64,000 nt of DNA from Aequorivita marisscotiae. GTDB taxonomy: Bacteria > Bacteroidota > Bacteroidia > Flavobacteriales > Flavobacteriaceae. Positions 48,050 through 57,495 of the stretch are shown one piece after another (the first letter of the stretch is position 1; the number at the start of each line of letters is the position of its first letter). The stretch is taken from NCBI RefSeq assembly GCF_029814825.1, contig NZ_CP122379.1:2892501-2956500 (forward strand). The letters run 5' to 3'. Below the pieces are notes generated by a model. It was not told the origin of the DNA and searched no databases. It was given only the letters and a program-made list of their open reading frames with translations. The translations under genes were made by a program, and so were the position numbers.

Positions 48050-48397
48050 ATGATAACAATCTATAAAAAAGAGGCTACTGTATATATGGTAGCAGAGAAT
48101 AAGCTGGATGCCAAGGATTATGAAAACTTGATACCGGTCTTAACAGAACACATAAATGCATATCAGGAAGTGTTCTGGTACATTGAAATGCAAAATTTTG
48201 AAGGTTGGGCAGCAGAGACATACTGGAAGGGAATTGAATTATACCTTCCGAATGAAAAGCATTTAAAGCGAGTTGCTTTGGTGGGCAGCGTTAAATGGCA
48301 AGAGCAATTTACCGAGGTATTGCTTCCTTTTTCAGAAGCTCATATAAAATTTTATAAGACCGAAGAAAAAGACGATGCCAAAGAGTGGATAAAATAA
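48050..48397 (+). CDS. SpoIIAA-like (STAS superfamily) protein
   Basis: A 115-residue protein of the SpoIIAA-like family (MITIYKKEATVYMVAENKLDAKDYENLIPVLTEHINAYQEVFWYIEMQNFEGWAAETYWKGIELYL). Members have a STAS fold with a lipid- or nucleotide-binding pocket and lack a standard phosphorylated Ser. Its role in metal resistance is unknown, though the family is often found next to metal ATPases. The P-type ATPase starts 9 bp downstream. Confidence 0.8.
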   Translation: MITIYKKEATVYMVAENKLDAKDYENLIPVLTEHINAYQEVFWYIEMQNFEGWAAETYWKGIELYLPNEKHLKRVALVGSVKWQEQFTEVLLPFSEAHIKFYKTEEKDDAKEWIK

Positions 48398-48406
48398 AAA
48401 TAAAAA

Positions 48407-50932
48407 ATGGAAAAACTACAACTAAAAATACCGGTCATCCTTCCGCAAGTTCCTAACGAAAAAGATTCTTGTGTTGAAAGGCTTATTCAAAAACTACAAG
48501 CTAAAGAGGGCATCGAAAAAGTGCACATTGCCGATGCAAACGGAGCTGATGTGCCAAAGCTCTGTTTTCATTATGACCCAGATATCATTTCCATTGACCG
48601 CATTCAATCCCTCGCCGAAAGTACTGGTGCCGAGATTACCGAAAAATACGGGCATTTGCTCATTGAAGTTAAAGGAATCAGACACACAAGACAGGCTCGT
48701 TCCATAGAGAGAAGCCTTTTGGCAATCAATGGAGTTTTGGAAGCTTCCGTTTCAGGCTCTGGAATGGTACGACTTGAGTTTGATAAAAAGCAAACAAATT
48801 TTGATGAAATAAGCAAACAAATTGAAAAGGAAGACCTTCAGGTTCAACGCAGTGCTTCAAACGAAAATGATTACACCGAAGCATCCAAAAAACAAGAGCG
48901 TTCAAAGAAGGAAGAGACTAAAGAGCAAACTTCCACCGAGGGACACGAGCACAAAGAAGGCGAGACCCACGAGGAAGGAGAAGAGCACGCCCACGGTGGT
49001 ATTTTCGGTAAAAATACGGAGCTTATTTTTTCCATTATCTGTGGGGCACTTCTCGGAATAGGTTTCGGCCTTTCCTATGTGGAATCCATCCCAGATTGGG
49101 TCAGTCTTACTTTATACATTGGTGCTTACTTTTTCGGTGGTTTCTTTACGGCCAAGGAAGCAGTACAGACGGTTGCCAAAGGCGGTTTTGAAATTGACTT
49201 CTTAATGCTGGTTGCCGCCATTGGTGCAGCCATTCTGGGAGAATGGGCAGAAGGTGCATTGTTATTGTTCCTGTTTAGTTTGGGGCACGCCCTTGAACAT
49301 TATGCAATGGAAAAGGCCCGAAAGTCCATTGCGGCACTGGCAGATTTAGCACCAAAAACAGCATTGCTGAAAAAAGATGGTAAGACAGAAGAAGTCGGGA
49401 TTGAAAAATTAAGTATAGGCGATATCATTGTGGTCAAACCCAACAGTAAAATATCTGCCGATGGTGTTGTGGTCAATGGAAAAAGCAGTGTCAACCAAGC
49501 ACCTATCACAGGGGAAAGTGTACCTGTGGACAAAATTCCTGTGGAAGATACGGGCAAGGACTATTCGGCAGACGATGATATCAAGGACGAAAACCGCGTT
49601 TTTGCCGGAACTATCAACGGTAATAATACTTTGGAAATAAAGGTAATCAAAGAAGCCAAAGACTCTACGCTGTCCCGACTGGTCAAATTGGTCAACGAGG
49701 CACAGACCCAAAAATCCCCCACCCAACTTTTGACCGACAAGTTTGAAAAATACTTTGTACCATCCGTACTGATATTGGTTGGTATCCTACTCTTTGCCTT
49801 TTTGGTCATTGATGAACCGTTTAGTGCCAGTTTTTACCGTGCAATGGCAGTATTGGTAGCCGCCAGCCCTTGTGCACTCGCCATTTCAACACCAAGTGCG
49901 GTATTAAGCGGTGTGGCACGGGCAGCACGGGGCGGTGTACTTATCAAAGGTGGGCGACCGCTTGAGGATTTAGGGGTCATTACCGCTTTGGCTTTTGATA
50001 AAACGGGCACACTTACCGAAGGCAAGCCCAAACTTACCGAAGTAGTACCACTGGGGAATATTGAAGAAAATGAACTGTTAAAGATAGCCGTTGCCGTTGA
50101 AAACTTGAGCGACCACCCTTTGGCCAAAGCCGTCGTAAGGGATGGGAAAGAGCGTCTGAAAGGTACTGATATTACCGATGCGTCAGATTTGGAAGCGGTT
50201 CTCGGAAAAGGTATCAAAGCTTCTTTGGGCAAGGATAAAATCTATATAGGAAACCTTGACTTGTATGAAGACCTCGATGAAGCAAAACCATCCGAAGATA
50301 TATCGAATAAAGTAAAAGAACTTGAAGGTGGTGGAAATACCACAATGCTCATAAGAAGGAACAAAGAATATATAGGTATCATCGCCCTGATGGATACCCC
50401 ACGGGAAGCGGCCAAGGAAACCCTTAAAAAATTAAAGGAAATCGGTATTAAGCGGATGATAATGCTAACTGGCGATAATCAAAAGGTTGCCGATGCCGTT
50501 GCTAAAGAAATTGGGTTGACCGATGCCTGGGGAAGCCTGTTGCCAGAGGAAAAGGTAGATGCCATTAAAAAATTAAAAGAACAGGAATCCAAAGTCGCAA
50601 TGGTAGGCGACGGTGTGAACGATGCCCCTGCAATGGCAAACAGCACCGTAGGTATCGCAATGGGTGCAGCGGGCAGTGATGTGGCATTGGAAACAGCTGA
50701 CATTGCCCTAATGGCCGATAAACTGGAAACCCTGCCCTTTGCCATAGGTTTGAGCAGGAAGGCAAAGACCATTATCAAGCAAAACCTTTGGGTCAGTCTT
50801 GGTATTGTTGCCCTGCTTATACCCTCAACCATTTTTGGGCTTGCCAATATCGGTATTGCGGTGGTAGTCCACGAAGGCTCAACACTACTTGTGGTATTCA
50901 ATGCCTTAAGGCTTTTAGCGTATAAAAAATAA
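48407..50932 (+). CDS. P1B-4-like metal-transporting P-type ATPase
   Basis: An 841-residue heavy-metal ATPase. Two degenerate HMA-like domains (about 1-145) lack the CxxC and are followed by a His-rich linker (TEGHEHKEGETHEEGEEHAHGG). Catalytic motifs are DKTGTLTEG (phospho-Asp near 528), SDHPLAKAV, GDGVNDAPA and LTGDN. TM6 has ASPCALAIS (SPC) and the last helices carry VVHEGSTLLVVFNALRLL; together these are the P1B-4 signature linked to Co/Zn/Cd/Fe export. It differs in class from the second ATPase at 53247. Confidence 0.93.
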   Translation: MEKLQLKIPVILPQVPNEKDSCVERLIQKLQAKEGIEKVHIADANGADVPKLCFHYDPDIISIDRIQSLAESTGAEITEKYGHLLIEVKGIRHTRQARSIERSLLAINGVLEASVSGSGMVRLEFDKKQTNFDEISKQIEKEDLQVQRSASNENDYTEASKKQERSKKEETKEQTSTEGHEHKEGETHEEGEEHAHGGIFGKNTELIFSIICGALLGIGFGLSYVESIPDWVSLTLYIGAYFFGGFFTAKEAVQTVAKGGFEIDFLMLVAAIGAAILGEWAEGALLLFLFSLGHALEHYAMEKARKSIAALADLAPKTALLKKDGKTEEVGIEKLSIGDIIVVKPNSKISADGVVVNGKSSVNQAPITGESVPVDKIPVEDTGKDYSADDDIKDENRVFAGTINGNNTLEIKVIKEAKDSTLSRLVKLVNEAQTQKSPTQLLTDKFEKYFVPSVLILVGILLFAFLVIDEPFSASFYRAMAVLVAASPCALAISTPSAVLSGVARAARGGVLIKGGRPLEDLGVITALAFDKTGTLTEGKPKLTEVVPLGNIEENELLKIAVAVENLSDHPLAKAVVRDGKERLKGTDITDASDLEAVLGKGIKASLGKDKIYIGNLDLYEDLDEAKPSEDISNKVKELEGGGNTTMLIRRNKEYIGIIALMDTPREAAKETLKKLKEIGIKRMIMLTGDNQKVADAVAKEIGLTDAWGSLLPEEKVDAIKKLKEQESKVAMVGDGVNDAPAMANSTVGIAMGAAGSDVALETADIALMADKLETLPFAIGLSRKAKTIIKQNLWVSLGIVALLIPSTIFGLANIGIAVVVHEGSTLLVVFNALRLLAYKK

Positions 50933-50962
50933 ATTTAGTAAAAAAGATTGCTTTTTGAATCA

Positions 50963-51406
50963 ATGCTAAAAATGACAAAGACGGAAAAAACACTTTTAAA
51001 CCGAGGGATTCGACCTACTCAAATGAGGTCGAAGATATACAAGTTCCTGAAAAGGAAACAAAGTGCCATGTCCTTTTCCGATTTGAAAAAGGCGTTTGTT
51101 CAAAAGAGCGAAACCAATAAAACAGCAAACAGAACTACCTTTTATCGCAATCTCAAGATTTTTGAGGATAAAGGGTTGATTCATCAGATTAATGATGGTG
51201 TAGGAGTGGCAAAATATGCGATTTCTGATGAAAATGCCAAAGGTAAATACGGTACAGATTTACATATGCACTTTCATTGTACCGTTTGTAGGAAAACCAT
51301 CTGTTTACCAAATAAAATATCGGAAGAAAGCCTGCCAGACGATTATGAAGTGAACGATGTGAACTTGGTTTTGAAAGGAATATGTGAAAAATGCAGGAAA
51401 AAATAA
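50963..51406 (+). CDS. Fur-family regulator, copy 2
   Basis: A 147-residue Fur-family protein when started at ATG 50963 (an ATG-less alternative at 50948 adds five residues). The HTH is IRPTQMRSKIYKFLKRKQSAMSFSDLKKAF ... RTTFYRNLKIFEDKGLIHQI. The metal part HMHFHCTVCRKTICL and GICEKCRKK has the same two CxxC pairs as copy 1. The two Fur proteins look like paralogues from a duplication that placed one on each side of the P1B-4 ATPase. The APC permease begins 80 bp downstream. Confidence 0.9.
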   Translation: MLKMTKTEKTLLNRGIRPTQMRSKIYKFLKRKQSAMSFSDLKKAFVQKSETNKTANRTTFYRNLKIFEDKGLIHQINDGVGVAKYAISDENAKGKYGTDLHMHFHCTVCRKTICLPNKISEESLPDDYEVNDVNLVLKGICEKCRKK

Positions 51407-51486
51407 CAGGTGGGAGTACTTGAACCTTGAACCCTTGCGCCCAATGGTCCAGTTCAGGTTTCTTTCACCCTCTTTAACTAAAAAAT

Positions 51487-52803
51487 ATGGCAGAATTAAA
51501 AAAATCATTGGGAACACTTCGACTCACTTTTTATGGCGTTGGCACCATTGTGGGCGCAGGAATTTACACGGTAATCGGCGCAGCAGCTGGACAAGCGGGA
51601 ACAGACCTCTGGTTAAGTTTTATCTTTGCTGCCATTGCAGCAAGTGTGTCGGCAATGTCTTATGCTGAATTATCCTCAACCTATCCGAATGCGGGTGCGG
51701 AATTTATTTTTGTACGCAAGGCGTTTCCTAAGATTGATATTCCGTCTTTTCTCACGGGCTGGACGATTGCGTTCCACAGTTCGGCCACCATTGCAGCGGT
51801 GCTACTGGCTTTTTCAGGCTATTTCAACACTTTTTTTAGTATTCCTTCCCTACTTGTCAGTTATGGTGTTTTGGTTATGCTCTCGTTGATAAGCATTACG
51901 GGCATCAAGAAATCATCTACCGCTAATATCATTATGGTTAGTATTCAGCTCTTGGGATTGTTCCTTCTTATAGCGTTCGGACTTTTGGAAACAGGCCCAC
52001 CAAAAGCAGCATTTTTTAAAGTTGAATCCTTTTCCGGTACTTTGGCAGCAACGGCTACCTTGTTTTTTGTTTATACTGGCTTTGAACATATGGCGGCTTT
52101 GGGTTCAGAGGTAAAAAACCCTGGCAAGACAATTCCTCGTGCCTTTCTATTGACAATGGTTTTTACAACCGTCATCTATTTGCTCATATCTTTTACGGTA
52201 CTCAACATTGCCGACCCGTCAGAACTGGCAAAAGTGGATTCGCCACTTTCACTTGCGGCATCCAACCTCAACAGTTGGTTGCCCGTTGCCTTGGCCGTAG
52301 CAGCACTTTTCGCCACTGCAAATGCGGCTTTTAGTGGTATAATTTCTATTAGCAGGTTGCTTTTTGGAATGGCAAGCGTAGGCGAACTACCAAAATTTAT
52401 GACCAAAACCAATGCACAGAAAGTTCCGTGGGCAACTACCCTTGTAGTTATGGTAGCAGTTGCTGGATTTATATTGTTGGGCGATATCAAAATCGTAGCG
52501 GGAATGTCATCTTTGGGTGCATTGCTTGTTTTTGTTGCCGTGAACATTGCACTTATCGTATTGCGTTTCAAAGCACCCAATAAAGAAAGACCATTCAAAG
52601 TTCCTTTATCCATTGGAAAAGTTCCAGTATTGCCCATATTGGCGATACTCATTAGTTTGTCCTTGGTAATTCAATATGATTGGGAAGTATATTCAGCATT
52701 TGTGGGAGCTATTGCAGTAGGCATTATCTTGGATTATTTTTTGGACAAAAAGTCAAAAGATGAAATAGACCCTGAAAAAGAAAAGGAGCTTTTTAACCAT
52801 TAA
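51487..52803 (+). CDS. APC-superfamily permease
   Basis: A 438-residue inner-membrane protein with 12 hydrophobic segments. The APC-type opening LTFYGVGTIVGAGIYTVIGAAAGQAG (TM1, with GAGI) and SAMSYAELSSTYPNAGAEFIF (TM2-3) mark it as an amino-acid/polyamine permease. In a metal-resistance block its substrate is uncertain; export or uptake of a thiol or amino-acid ligand is possible. No His-rich loop is visible. It is in line with the ATPase genes. Confidence 0.9.
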   Translation: MAELKKSLGTLRLTFYGVGTIVGAGIYTVIGAAAGQAGTDLWLSFIFAAIAASVSAMSYAELSSTYPNAGAEFIFVRKAFPKIDIPSFLTGWTIAFHSSATIAAVLLAFSGYFNTFFSIPSLLVSYGVLVMLSLISITGIKKSSTANIIMVSIQLLGLFLLIAFGLLETGPPKAAFFKVESFSGTLAATATLFFVYTGFEHMAALGSEVKNPGKTIPRAFLLTMVFTTVIYLLISFTVLNIADPSELAKVDSPLSLAASNLNSWLPVALAVAALFATANAAFSGIISISRLLFGMASVGELPKFMTKTNAQKVPWATTLVVMVAVAGFILLGDIKIVAGMSSLGALLVFVAVNIALIVLRFKAPNKERPFKVPLSIGKVPVLPILAILISLSLVIQYDWEVYSAFVGAIAVGIILDYFLDKKSKDEIDPEKEKELFNH

Positions 52804-52812
52804 TCTAATGTT

Positions 52813-52926
52813 ATGGACTGGATGTTTGAAGATTTTAAAACCGAACTGGATAACCTAAATCCTTACGAAAATGGTAACGCGATCATTGAGTTTGACGATA
52901 CTAAAACGAATGAAGGTGAAAATTGA
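52813..52926 (+). CDS. small acidic open frame, possibly a microprotein
   Basis: A 37-residue frame, MDWMFEDFKTELDN followed by LNPYENGNAIIEFDDTKTNEGEN, starts 9 bp after the permease stop. Its acidic, aromatic-led composition looks peptide-like and not random, but no family or ribosome-binding site supports it. Low confidence. Confidence 0.35.
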   Translation: MDWMFEDFKTELDNLNPYENGNAIIEFDDTKTNEGEN

Positions 52927-52977
52927 GGAAGCAATTAATGCAACAAATTACAAGGTAACAAGAAAAAATAAAAATCA

Positions 52978-53187
52978 ATGGAAGCTATATTAAAATCAGA
53001 AATTACCTGTCCAAACTGCGGACACAAAAAAGTAGAAGATATGCCAACAAATTCCTGTCAATTCTTTTATGAATGCGAGAAGTGTAAAACTGTTCTAAAA
53101 CCAAAAGAAGGTGACTGTTGCGTTTACTGTTCTTATGGTTCTTTGCCCTGTCCTCCTATCCAGTTAACAAGAAAAGATGAATGCTGA
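52978..53187 (+). CDS. GDCCVxC-motif small protein
   Basis: A 69-residue protein with two Cys pairs (CPNCGHKK near 12, CEKCKTV near 38) and EGDCCVYCSYGSLPCPP near 48. This GDCCVxC family has members in which a Cys is replaced by selenocysteine; here all are Cys (TGT/TGC) and no in-frame TGA interrupts. It may be a metal- or mercury-binding redox protein. It lies 59 bp before the second P-type ATPase. Confidence 0.88.
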   Translation: MEAILKSEITCPNCGHKKVEDMPTNSCQFFYECEKCKTVLKPKEGDCCVYCSYGSLPCPPIQLTRKDEC

Positions 53188-53246
53188 TGCAAATGCAATT
53201 CCTGTGCATAACCTTTTAAAGTATCTTTAAAGAAAATTTTAATAAA

Positions 53247-55151
53247 ATGAAAGCAGCTACATCCCGGCCCTTAAGCCCAAAAGTTAATAAAGAAAAAACA
53301 GGCTGGAAAACCCACTGGGACCTTCTGCTTGCCTTGCTGATTTTGGTTATACTGTTAACATTGGAATATGGGTTTAACCTCGACATACCCACTATACCTT
53401 TATTGGCAATTAACCTCATTGCTTATATTCTCGCCGGAAGAAAAGTTTTAGATCTCGCTTGGCGAAAGTCAAAAAGAGGCGATTTCTTCAATGAATTTGT
53501 ATTGATGAGTGTGGCAACAATCGGCGCATTCATCATTGGAGAATATGAAGAAGGTGTTGCCGTAATGGTATTTTACCAAATAGGCGAATGGTTTCAGGAC
53601 TCGGCAGTTAAGCGCGCCAAAAGAAGCATTAAAGCCTTGCTTGATATAAGGCCTGATGAAGTTATCGTTCTAAGAAACGGAAAATCACAGGTTATACATC
53701 CTTCAGAAGTAGAAATAGGAGAAAAGATACAAGTGAAACCTGGTGAAAAGGTTGCCTTGGATGGTGATCTCATTTCTGAAAAAGCCTCTTTCAACACTGC
53801 GGCATTAACAGGGGAGAGCAAACCAGATACCAAATATAAAGGTGAACAGGTACTGGCCGGGATGATCAATCAAAATACACTTGCAGAAGTAAAGGTAACC
53901 GCCCTGTTTAGGGATAGTAAACTCAGCAAAATCTTGGAAATGGTACAGGATGCCACCGCACGTAAATCACAGACCCAACTCTTCATATCCCGTTTTGCCA
54001 AAGTATATACCCCAATCGTATTTTTCCTTGCACTGGCACTTTGTGTAACCCCAATATTTTTTGTGGATGATTATGTGTTTCGGGAATGGTTTTATCGTGC
54101 CTTGGTATTCTTGGTGATCAGTTGCCCCTGTGCATTGGTTGTTTCCATACCTCTGGGCTACTTTGGAGGTATCGGCCTTGCTTCCCGAAATGGAATCCTG
54201 TTCAAAGGCGGAAACTATTTGGATGTTATGACCCAAGTAAAAACAGTGGTGATGGACAAAACAGGCACCTTGACCAAAGGGGTCTTTAAAGTTCAGCAAG
54301 TAGTACCCGAAGGAATTGAAAAAGAAGAACTGATCAAAGTAGCAGCAGCTTTGGAAAAGAACTCGACCCATCCCATAGCCATAGCTGTAACGGATTATGC
54401 CGATAATAAACACCAAGGCCTACAAACTTCAAACATTGAAGAAATAGCAGGACACGGCTTGAAAGGCATCGTTGGTAATAAGGAAGTATTGGCTGGAAAC
54501 CTTAAACTTTTAAAGAAATATGACATAGCTTATCCTGCCGAAGTCGAACAGATTGTAGATACCATAGTGGTATTGTCCATTGATAATAAGTACGCCGGTT
54601 ATATCACTATTGCCGATGAAATAAAGGAAGATGCATATCAGGCCATCAAGGAAATGCACCGTCTAAACATAAAAACCGTAATGTTATCTGGTGATAAACA
54701 AACAGTGGTAGATCAGGTGGCAAAAGTTTTGGGAATTGATGAAGCTTATGGTGGACTGCTTCCGGACGAAAAAGTGGAGAAAGTGGAGGCTCTTAAAAAA
54801 GAAGGAGTAAAATTGGCCTTTGTAGGCGATGGTGTTAACGATGCTCCGGTTATTGCCCTCGCCGATGTTGGTATTGCAATGGGCGGTCTCGGTAGTGATG
54901 CCACCATCGAAACAGCAGATGTAGTTATTCAAAACGACCAGCCGTCAAAGATCGTTGCAGCAATAAAGGCGGGTAAAATCACCAAAAACATTGTCTGGCA
55001 AAATATCATTCTCGCTATGACAGTCAAAATTATAGTACTTGCATTAGGTGCAGGCGGTGTTGCTACTTTATGGGAAGCCGTTATCGCAGATGTGGGTGTA
55101 GCTCTTTTAGCTATATTGAATGCTGTGAGAATACAACGGAAGGATTTATAA
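53247..55151 (+). CDS. P1B-2-like Zn/Cd/Pb-transporting P-type ATPase
   Basis: A 634-residue ATPase without N-terminal HMA domain. Motifs: TGES near residue 190, CPC in ISCPCALVVSIPLG (TM6), DKTGTLTKG (phospho-Asp near 337), STHPIAIAV, LSGDKQ and GDGVNDAPV. The last helix IADVGVALLAILNAVRI holds the Asp characteristic of the ZntA/CadA class. It therefore complements the P1B-4 enzyme upstream. It is the last gene of the metal block; the second 135-bp repeat starts 474 bp after its stop. Confidence 0.94.
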   Translation: MKAATSRPLSPKVNKEKTGWKTHWDLLLALLILVILLTLEYGFNLDIPTIPLLAINLIAYILAGRKVLDLAWRKSKRGDFFNEFVLMSVATIGAFIIGEYEEGVAVMVFYQIGEWFQDSAVKRAKRSIKALLDIRPDEVIVLRNGKSQVIHPSEVEIGEKIQVKPGEKVALDGDLISEKASFNTAALTGESKPDTKYKGEQVLAGMINQNTLAEVKVTALFRDSKLSKILEMVQDATARKSQTQLFISRFAKVYTPIVFFLALALCVTPIFFVDDYVFREWFYRALVFLVISCPCALVVSIPLGYFGGIGLASRNGILFKGGNYLDVMTQVKTVVMDKTGTLTKGVFKVQQVVPEGIEKEELIKVAAALEKNSTHPIAIAVTDYADNKHQGLQTSNIEEIAGHGLKGIVGNKEVLAGNLKLLKKYDIAYPAEVEQIVDTIVVLSIDNKYAGYITIADEIKEDAYQAIKEMHRLNIKTVMLSGDKQTVVDQVAKVLGIDEAYGGLLPDEKVEKVEALKKEGVKLAFVGDGVNDAPVIALADVGIAMGGLGSDATIETADVVIQNDQPSKIVAAIKAGKITKNIVWQNIILAMTVKIIVLALGAGGVATLWEAVIADVGVALLAILNAVRIQRKDL

Positions 55152-55624
55152 CATCCGCATACTTATCTTGGCTTCAAAAAGATTGTTTTTCTCGAACGAA
55201 AAAAATGTTCCTTGCTCTGGCGGTTGTTGCTATGTTCGCTTCAAAAACTTAATAGACAACCCAGATGTCATTTATAAATTGCTCATTCCTCTACTGATAT
55301 TTTTATTGTGATATTTTTTATTGGTCAAATCCTCAGGCAAATCCCTAAAGTTTAGCTATTCAGACAGGGTAAGCCTGACATTAACTACTACGACAAGAAA
55401 TTCACCTATTTCATTAGCCATTGCCGTTTCTGCTTTTTTTTATGAACCATTAATAGCATTATCATTAATTATTGAACCATTGGTTGAACTTCCAGTTTGG
55501 TTTTGACATCACAAATCATATTGTATTATTGTGCTTAATATACTGACCCTAATTTCCTCACCACTAAAGCTAACCTTATTCCTTCTATAGCGGAATTAGA
55601 TGATTCCAATTTAAGGAAAAAAAC
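55152..55624. other. gene-free tail of the metal block
   Basis: I see no convincing gene here. Short frames of about 60 residues have no start context or family. Its AT content resembles the metal genes, unlike the GC-richer tract that begins at 55625. Confidence 0.5.
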
Positions 55625-55759
55625 CCACCGCACAGCCATTTGCTTCCAGTCGGTTCTTTTCGTTCGTTCGTGCCTCACTCTCTACAATCACCCACTTCCA
55701 GCAACGCGCAGCAAGAGTACTCCTTCAATCGGTTCCGTTGCTCTCCACCTCAATCAGTC
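55625..55759 (+). repeat. 135-bp direct repeat, right copy
   Basis: Begins CCACCGCACAGCCATTTGCT and matches the copy at 40701-40835 over the full 135 bp with about four differences. Same orientation. The segment between the two copies is the complete metal-resistance block. Confidence 0.93.
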
Positions 55760-57129
55760 GCACCCTTGCTTTTTCCCACGCGCATCCAAACGCAGGTAAA
55801 GCGGTGTTCGTCAGTCCTTCCGCTTTGTTCCGCAAAAACATATCTGCAAGGGTAAAATGAACTCCCTGCGGTCGCCCTTGCATATACCGTTCACTTGCCA
55901 GGTGTCTTGCGCTCCAGTGGGTGCTCGCCACCTGCCGTTCACTTGTTTTGCTTCACACGCTACTCTCCTTCCTCACCCGTGGCTACTCCATCCCCCCAAA
56001 CCCTAATAAGGTGTTCGCTGCGCTCACCACTTTTTTTATTGGGGGTCTGCCGCCACTTGTTAATTGTGCGAGCCTGCGGGTCGCTTCGGGCTGATCGGGC
56101 TGTCACGTTTTTTGCAATCCGCCATTTGCTTTCAGTAGGTTCTTTTCGTTCGATCGTGCCTCTCTCTCTACAATCACCCACTTTCAGCAACCCGCGCAAG
56201 AGTAGCTCATTCTCTCCACTACACGAGCCTACGTACCTCCATTTCGCAATGCCATTAAATTCACTTCAATCTTTTTTTGACGATTTTATACTCAATAAAA
56301 ACACTTCAATTAGATAGATGTCAAGGCATTGCTCCATTCCGGCTCCGGCATCGTTTCGTTCCGATCAGTCGCTACCCTTGCCTTTCCCTACCCGGAAGCA
56401 AAAAATCGCGCCAGCCCTGCCGTAAACGGTAGGCGTCTGCCGCCCTCATTCTTCGGGCTACCGCAGCCACCACCCTTGCTCCGCTCGCAGGCGGCTCGCA
56501 TTATAGTTCCAGCAATCCATTCCGTTACTCTCCATTCCTTGCTTCCACTATAGCTACGCTTGTTTACCTGCGTTTTACCTCGATTACGAATTTGAATAAT
56601 TTCAAAAAAACCTTAATAAAAAGTGTTCGAATCTCATAGCCCGCTGTATTCTATTGTTGCTCAATATTCTTGGCCATTTCGGACTAAAATTCCTCAATTA
56701 ATCCACAGTATTAAATTCGAGAAGAAGAATAAACTCAAACATAGAGCAAAGGTACAGGCGTGCGGATGCGAGAGCTGCAAGGGTTCGCTTCGCCTGTTTT
56801 AAAAAAAAATCTCCACCCTTGCTTTTAGCTTGAATTATAATTTTCACTGTTATTTAAATTATGGTCTGCGCCTGTCAATTCCATTTTTAAAACCCGGGTA
56901 GTATTTTTTTTAACAGCCCGTGCATCAATCGCACCGATCCTGTGTAGTGGCACTATGTTTAATTTAATCTTTTCAATTATGTATCATTCACTTTTTTCAG
57001 TCCGTTGTGGCAGCCGTTGGTTGTTGGCGGGCGTTCGGTTGTCAGGTCGTCCATTCTTTGTGGGCGTTGTTCGTTGTGGTGTTGTAGATTATACCATCCG
57101 CCTCTTTTGGTTAGAGGTTACCTTGTCAG
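55760..57129. other. repeat-rich region without recognisable genes
   Basis: About 1.4 kb of locally GC-richer DNA with overlapping short frames (for example 55640-55855, 55895-56317, 56329-56553, 56955-57143) that encode Ser/Pro/Leu/Arg-biased sequences of no family. It contains a third, weaker copy of the 135-bp repeat. A stretch around 56918-56957 (CCCGTGCATC... GTAGTGGCACTATG) resembles the sequence between the left repeat and the metal operon's first gene. It looks like decayed or non-coding DNA. Confidence 0.55.
56117..56200 (+). repeat. degenerate third copy of the 135-bp repeat
   Basis: CCGCCATTTGCTTTCAGTAG, then GTTCTTTTCGTTCGATCGTG, CTCTACAATCACCCACTTTC and AGCAACCCGCGCAAGAGTAG align to the repeat copies with scattered substitutions and small gaps. 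Confidence 0.75.
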
Positions 57130-57157
57130 AGCTCCCTTTTTAGGGGGCTTTTTTTTT
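57130..57157 (+). terminator. Rho-independent terminator
   Basis: AGCTCCC and GGGGGCT pair across a short TTTTTA loop, with one G-U pair, and nine Ts follow. No gene is recognised directly upstream. Confidence 0.7.
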
Positions 57158-57204
57158 ACTCGTTAGAAAAATAAATATTTTTAAGTGATTTAAAATCAGA
57201 AGAA

Positions 57205-57495
57205 ATGATAACCAAAACAATCGAAATCACAGAAATATCAGTTAACGAACTTACCGATATAGTAGCAGAAAAATTATTTAATAAACTTAAAATGTATTTA
57301 CCGGATTATAAATCTACCGAAGAAGATGTTTTTCTGTCACCGAAAGAAACAGCAGAATTTTTAAAAATTAGTAGGGGTACTCTTTGGCGTTGGACAAAAG
57401 ATGGAAAAATAAACTGTTACGGAATAGGTGCTCGCCGATATTACAGTAAAAATGAGTTGATGGAACTCCTTAAAGGTAATATTTTAAGACATTAA
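57205..57495 (+). CDS. HTH_17 DNA-binding protein
   Basis: A 96-residue protein with a helical N-terminus and a C-terminal MerR-like HTH (VFLSPKETAEFLKISRGTLWRWTKDGKINCYGIGARRYYSKNELMELL, residues about 43-91). It belongs to the excisionase-like group also present at the left end of the island. It may regulate element genes or act on the right end. Isolated on the plus strand. Confidence 0.88.
   Translation: MITKTIEITEISVNELTDIVAEKLFNKLKMYLPDYKSTEEDVFLSPKETAEFLKISRGTLWRWTKDGKINCYGIGARRYYSKNELMELLKGNILRH

Noticed and set aside
52978..53187. Selenoprotein
   Set aside because: No in-frame TGA; all key positions are TGT or TGC.
55640..56553. Small frames of 70-140 residues
   Set aside because: Compositionally biased, overlapping on both strands, and located in repeated non-coding sequence.
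56955..57143. 62-residue frame before the terminator at 57130
   Set aside because: The terminator stem and T-run lie inside its end; no family.
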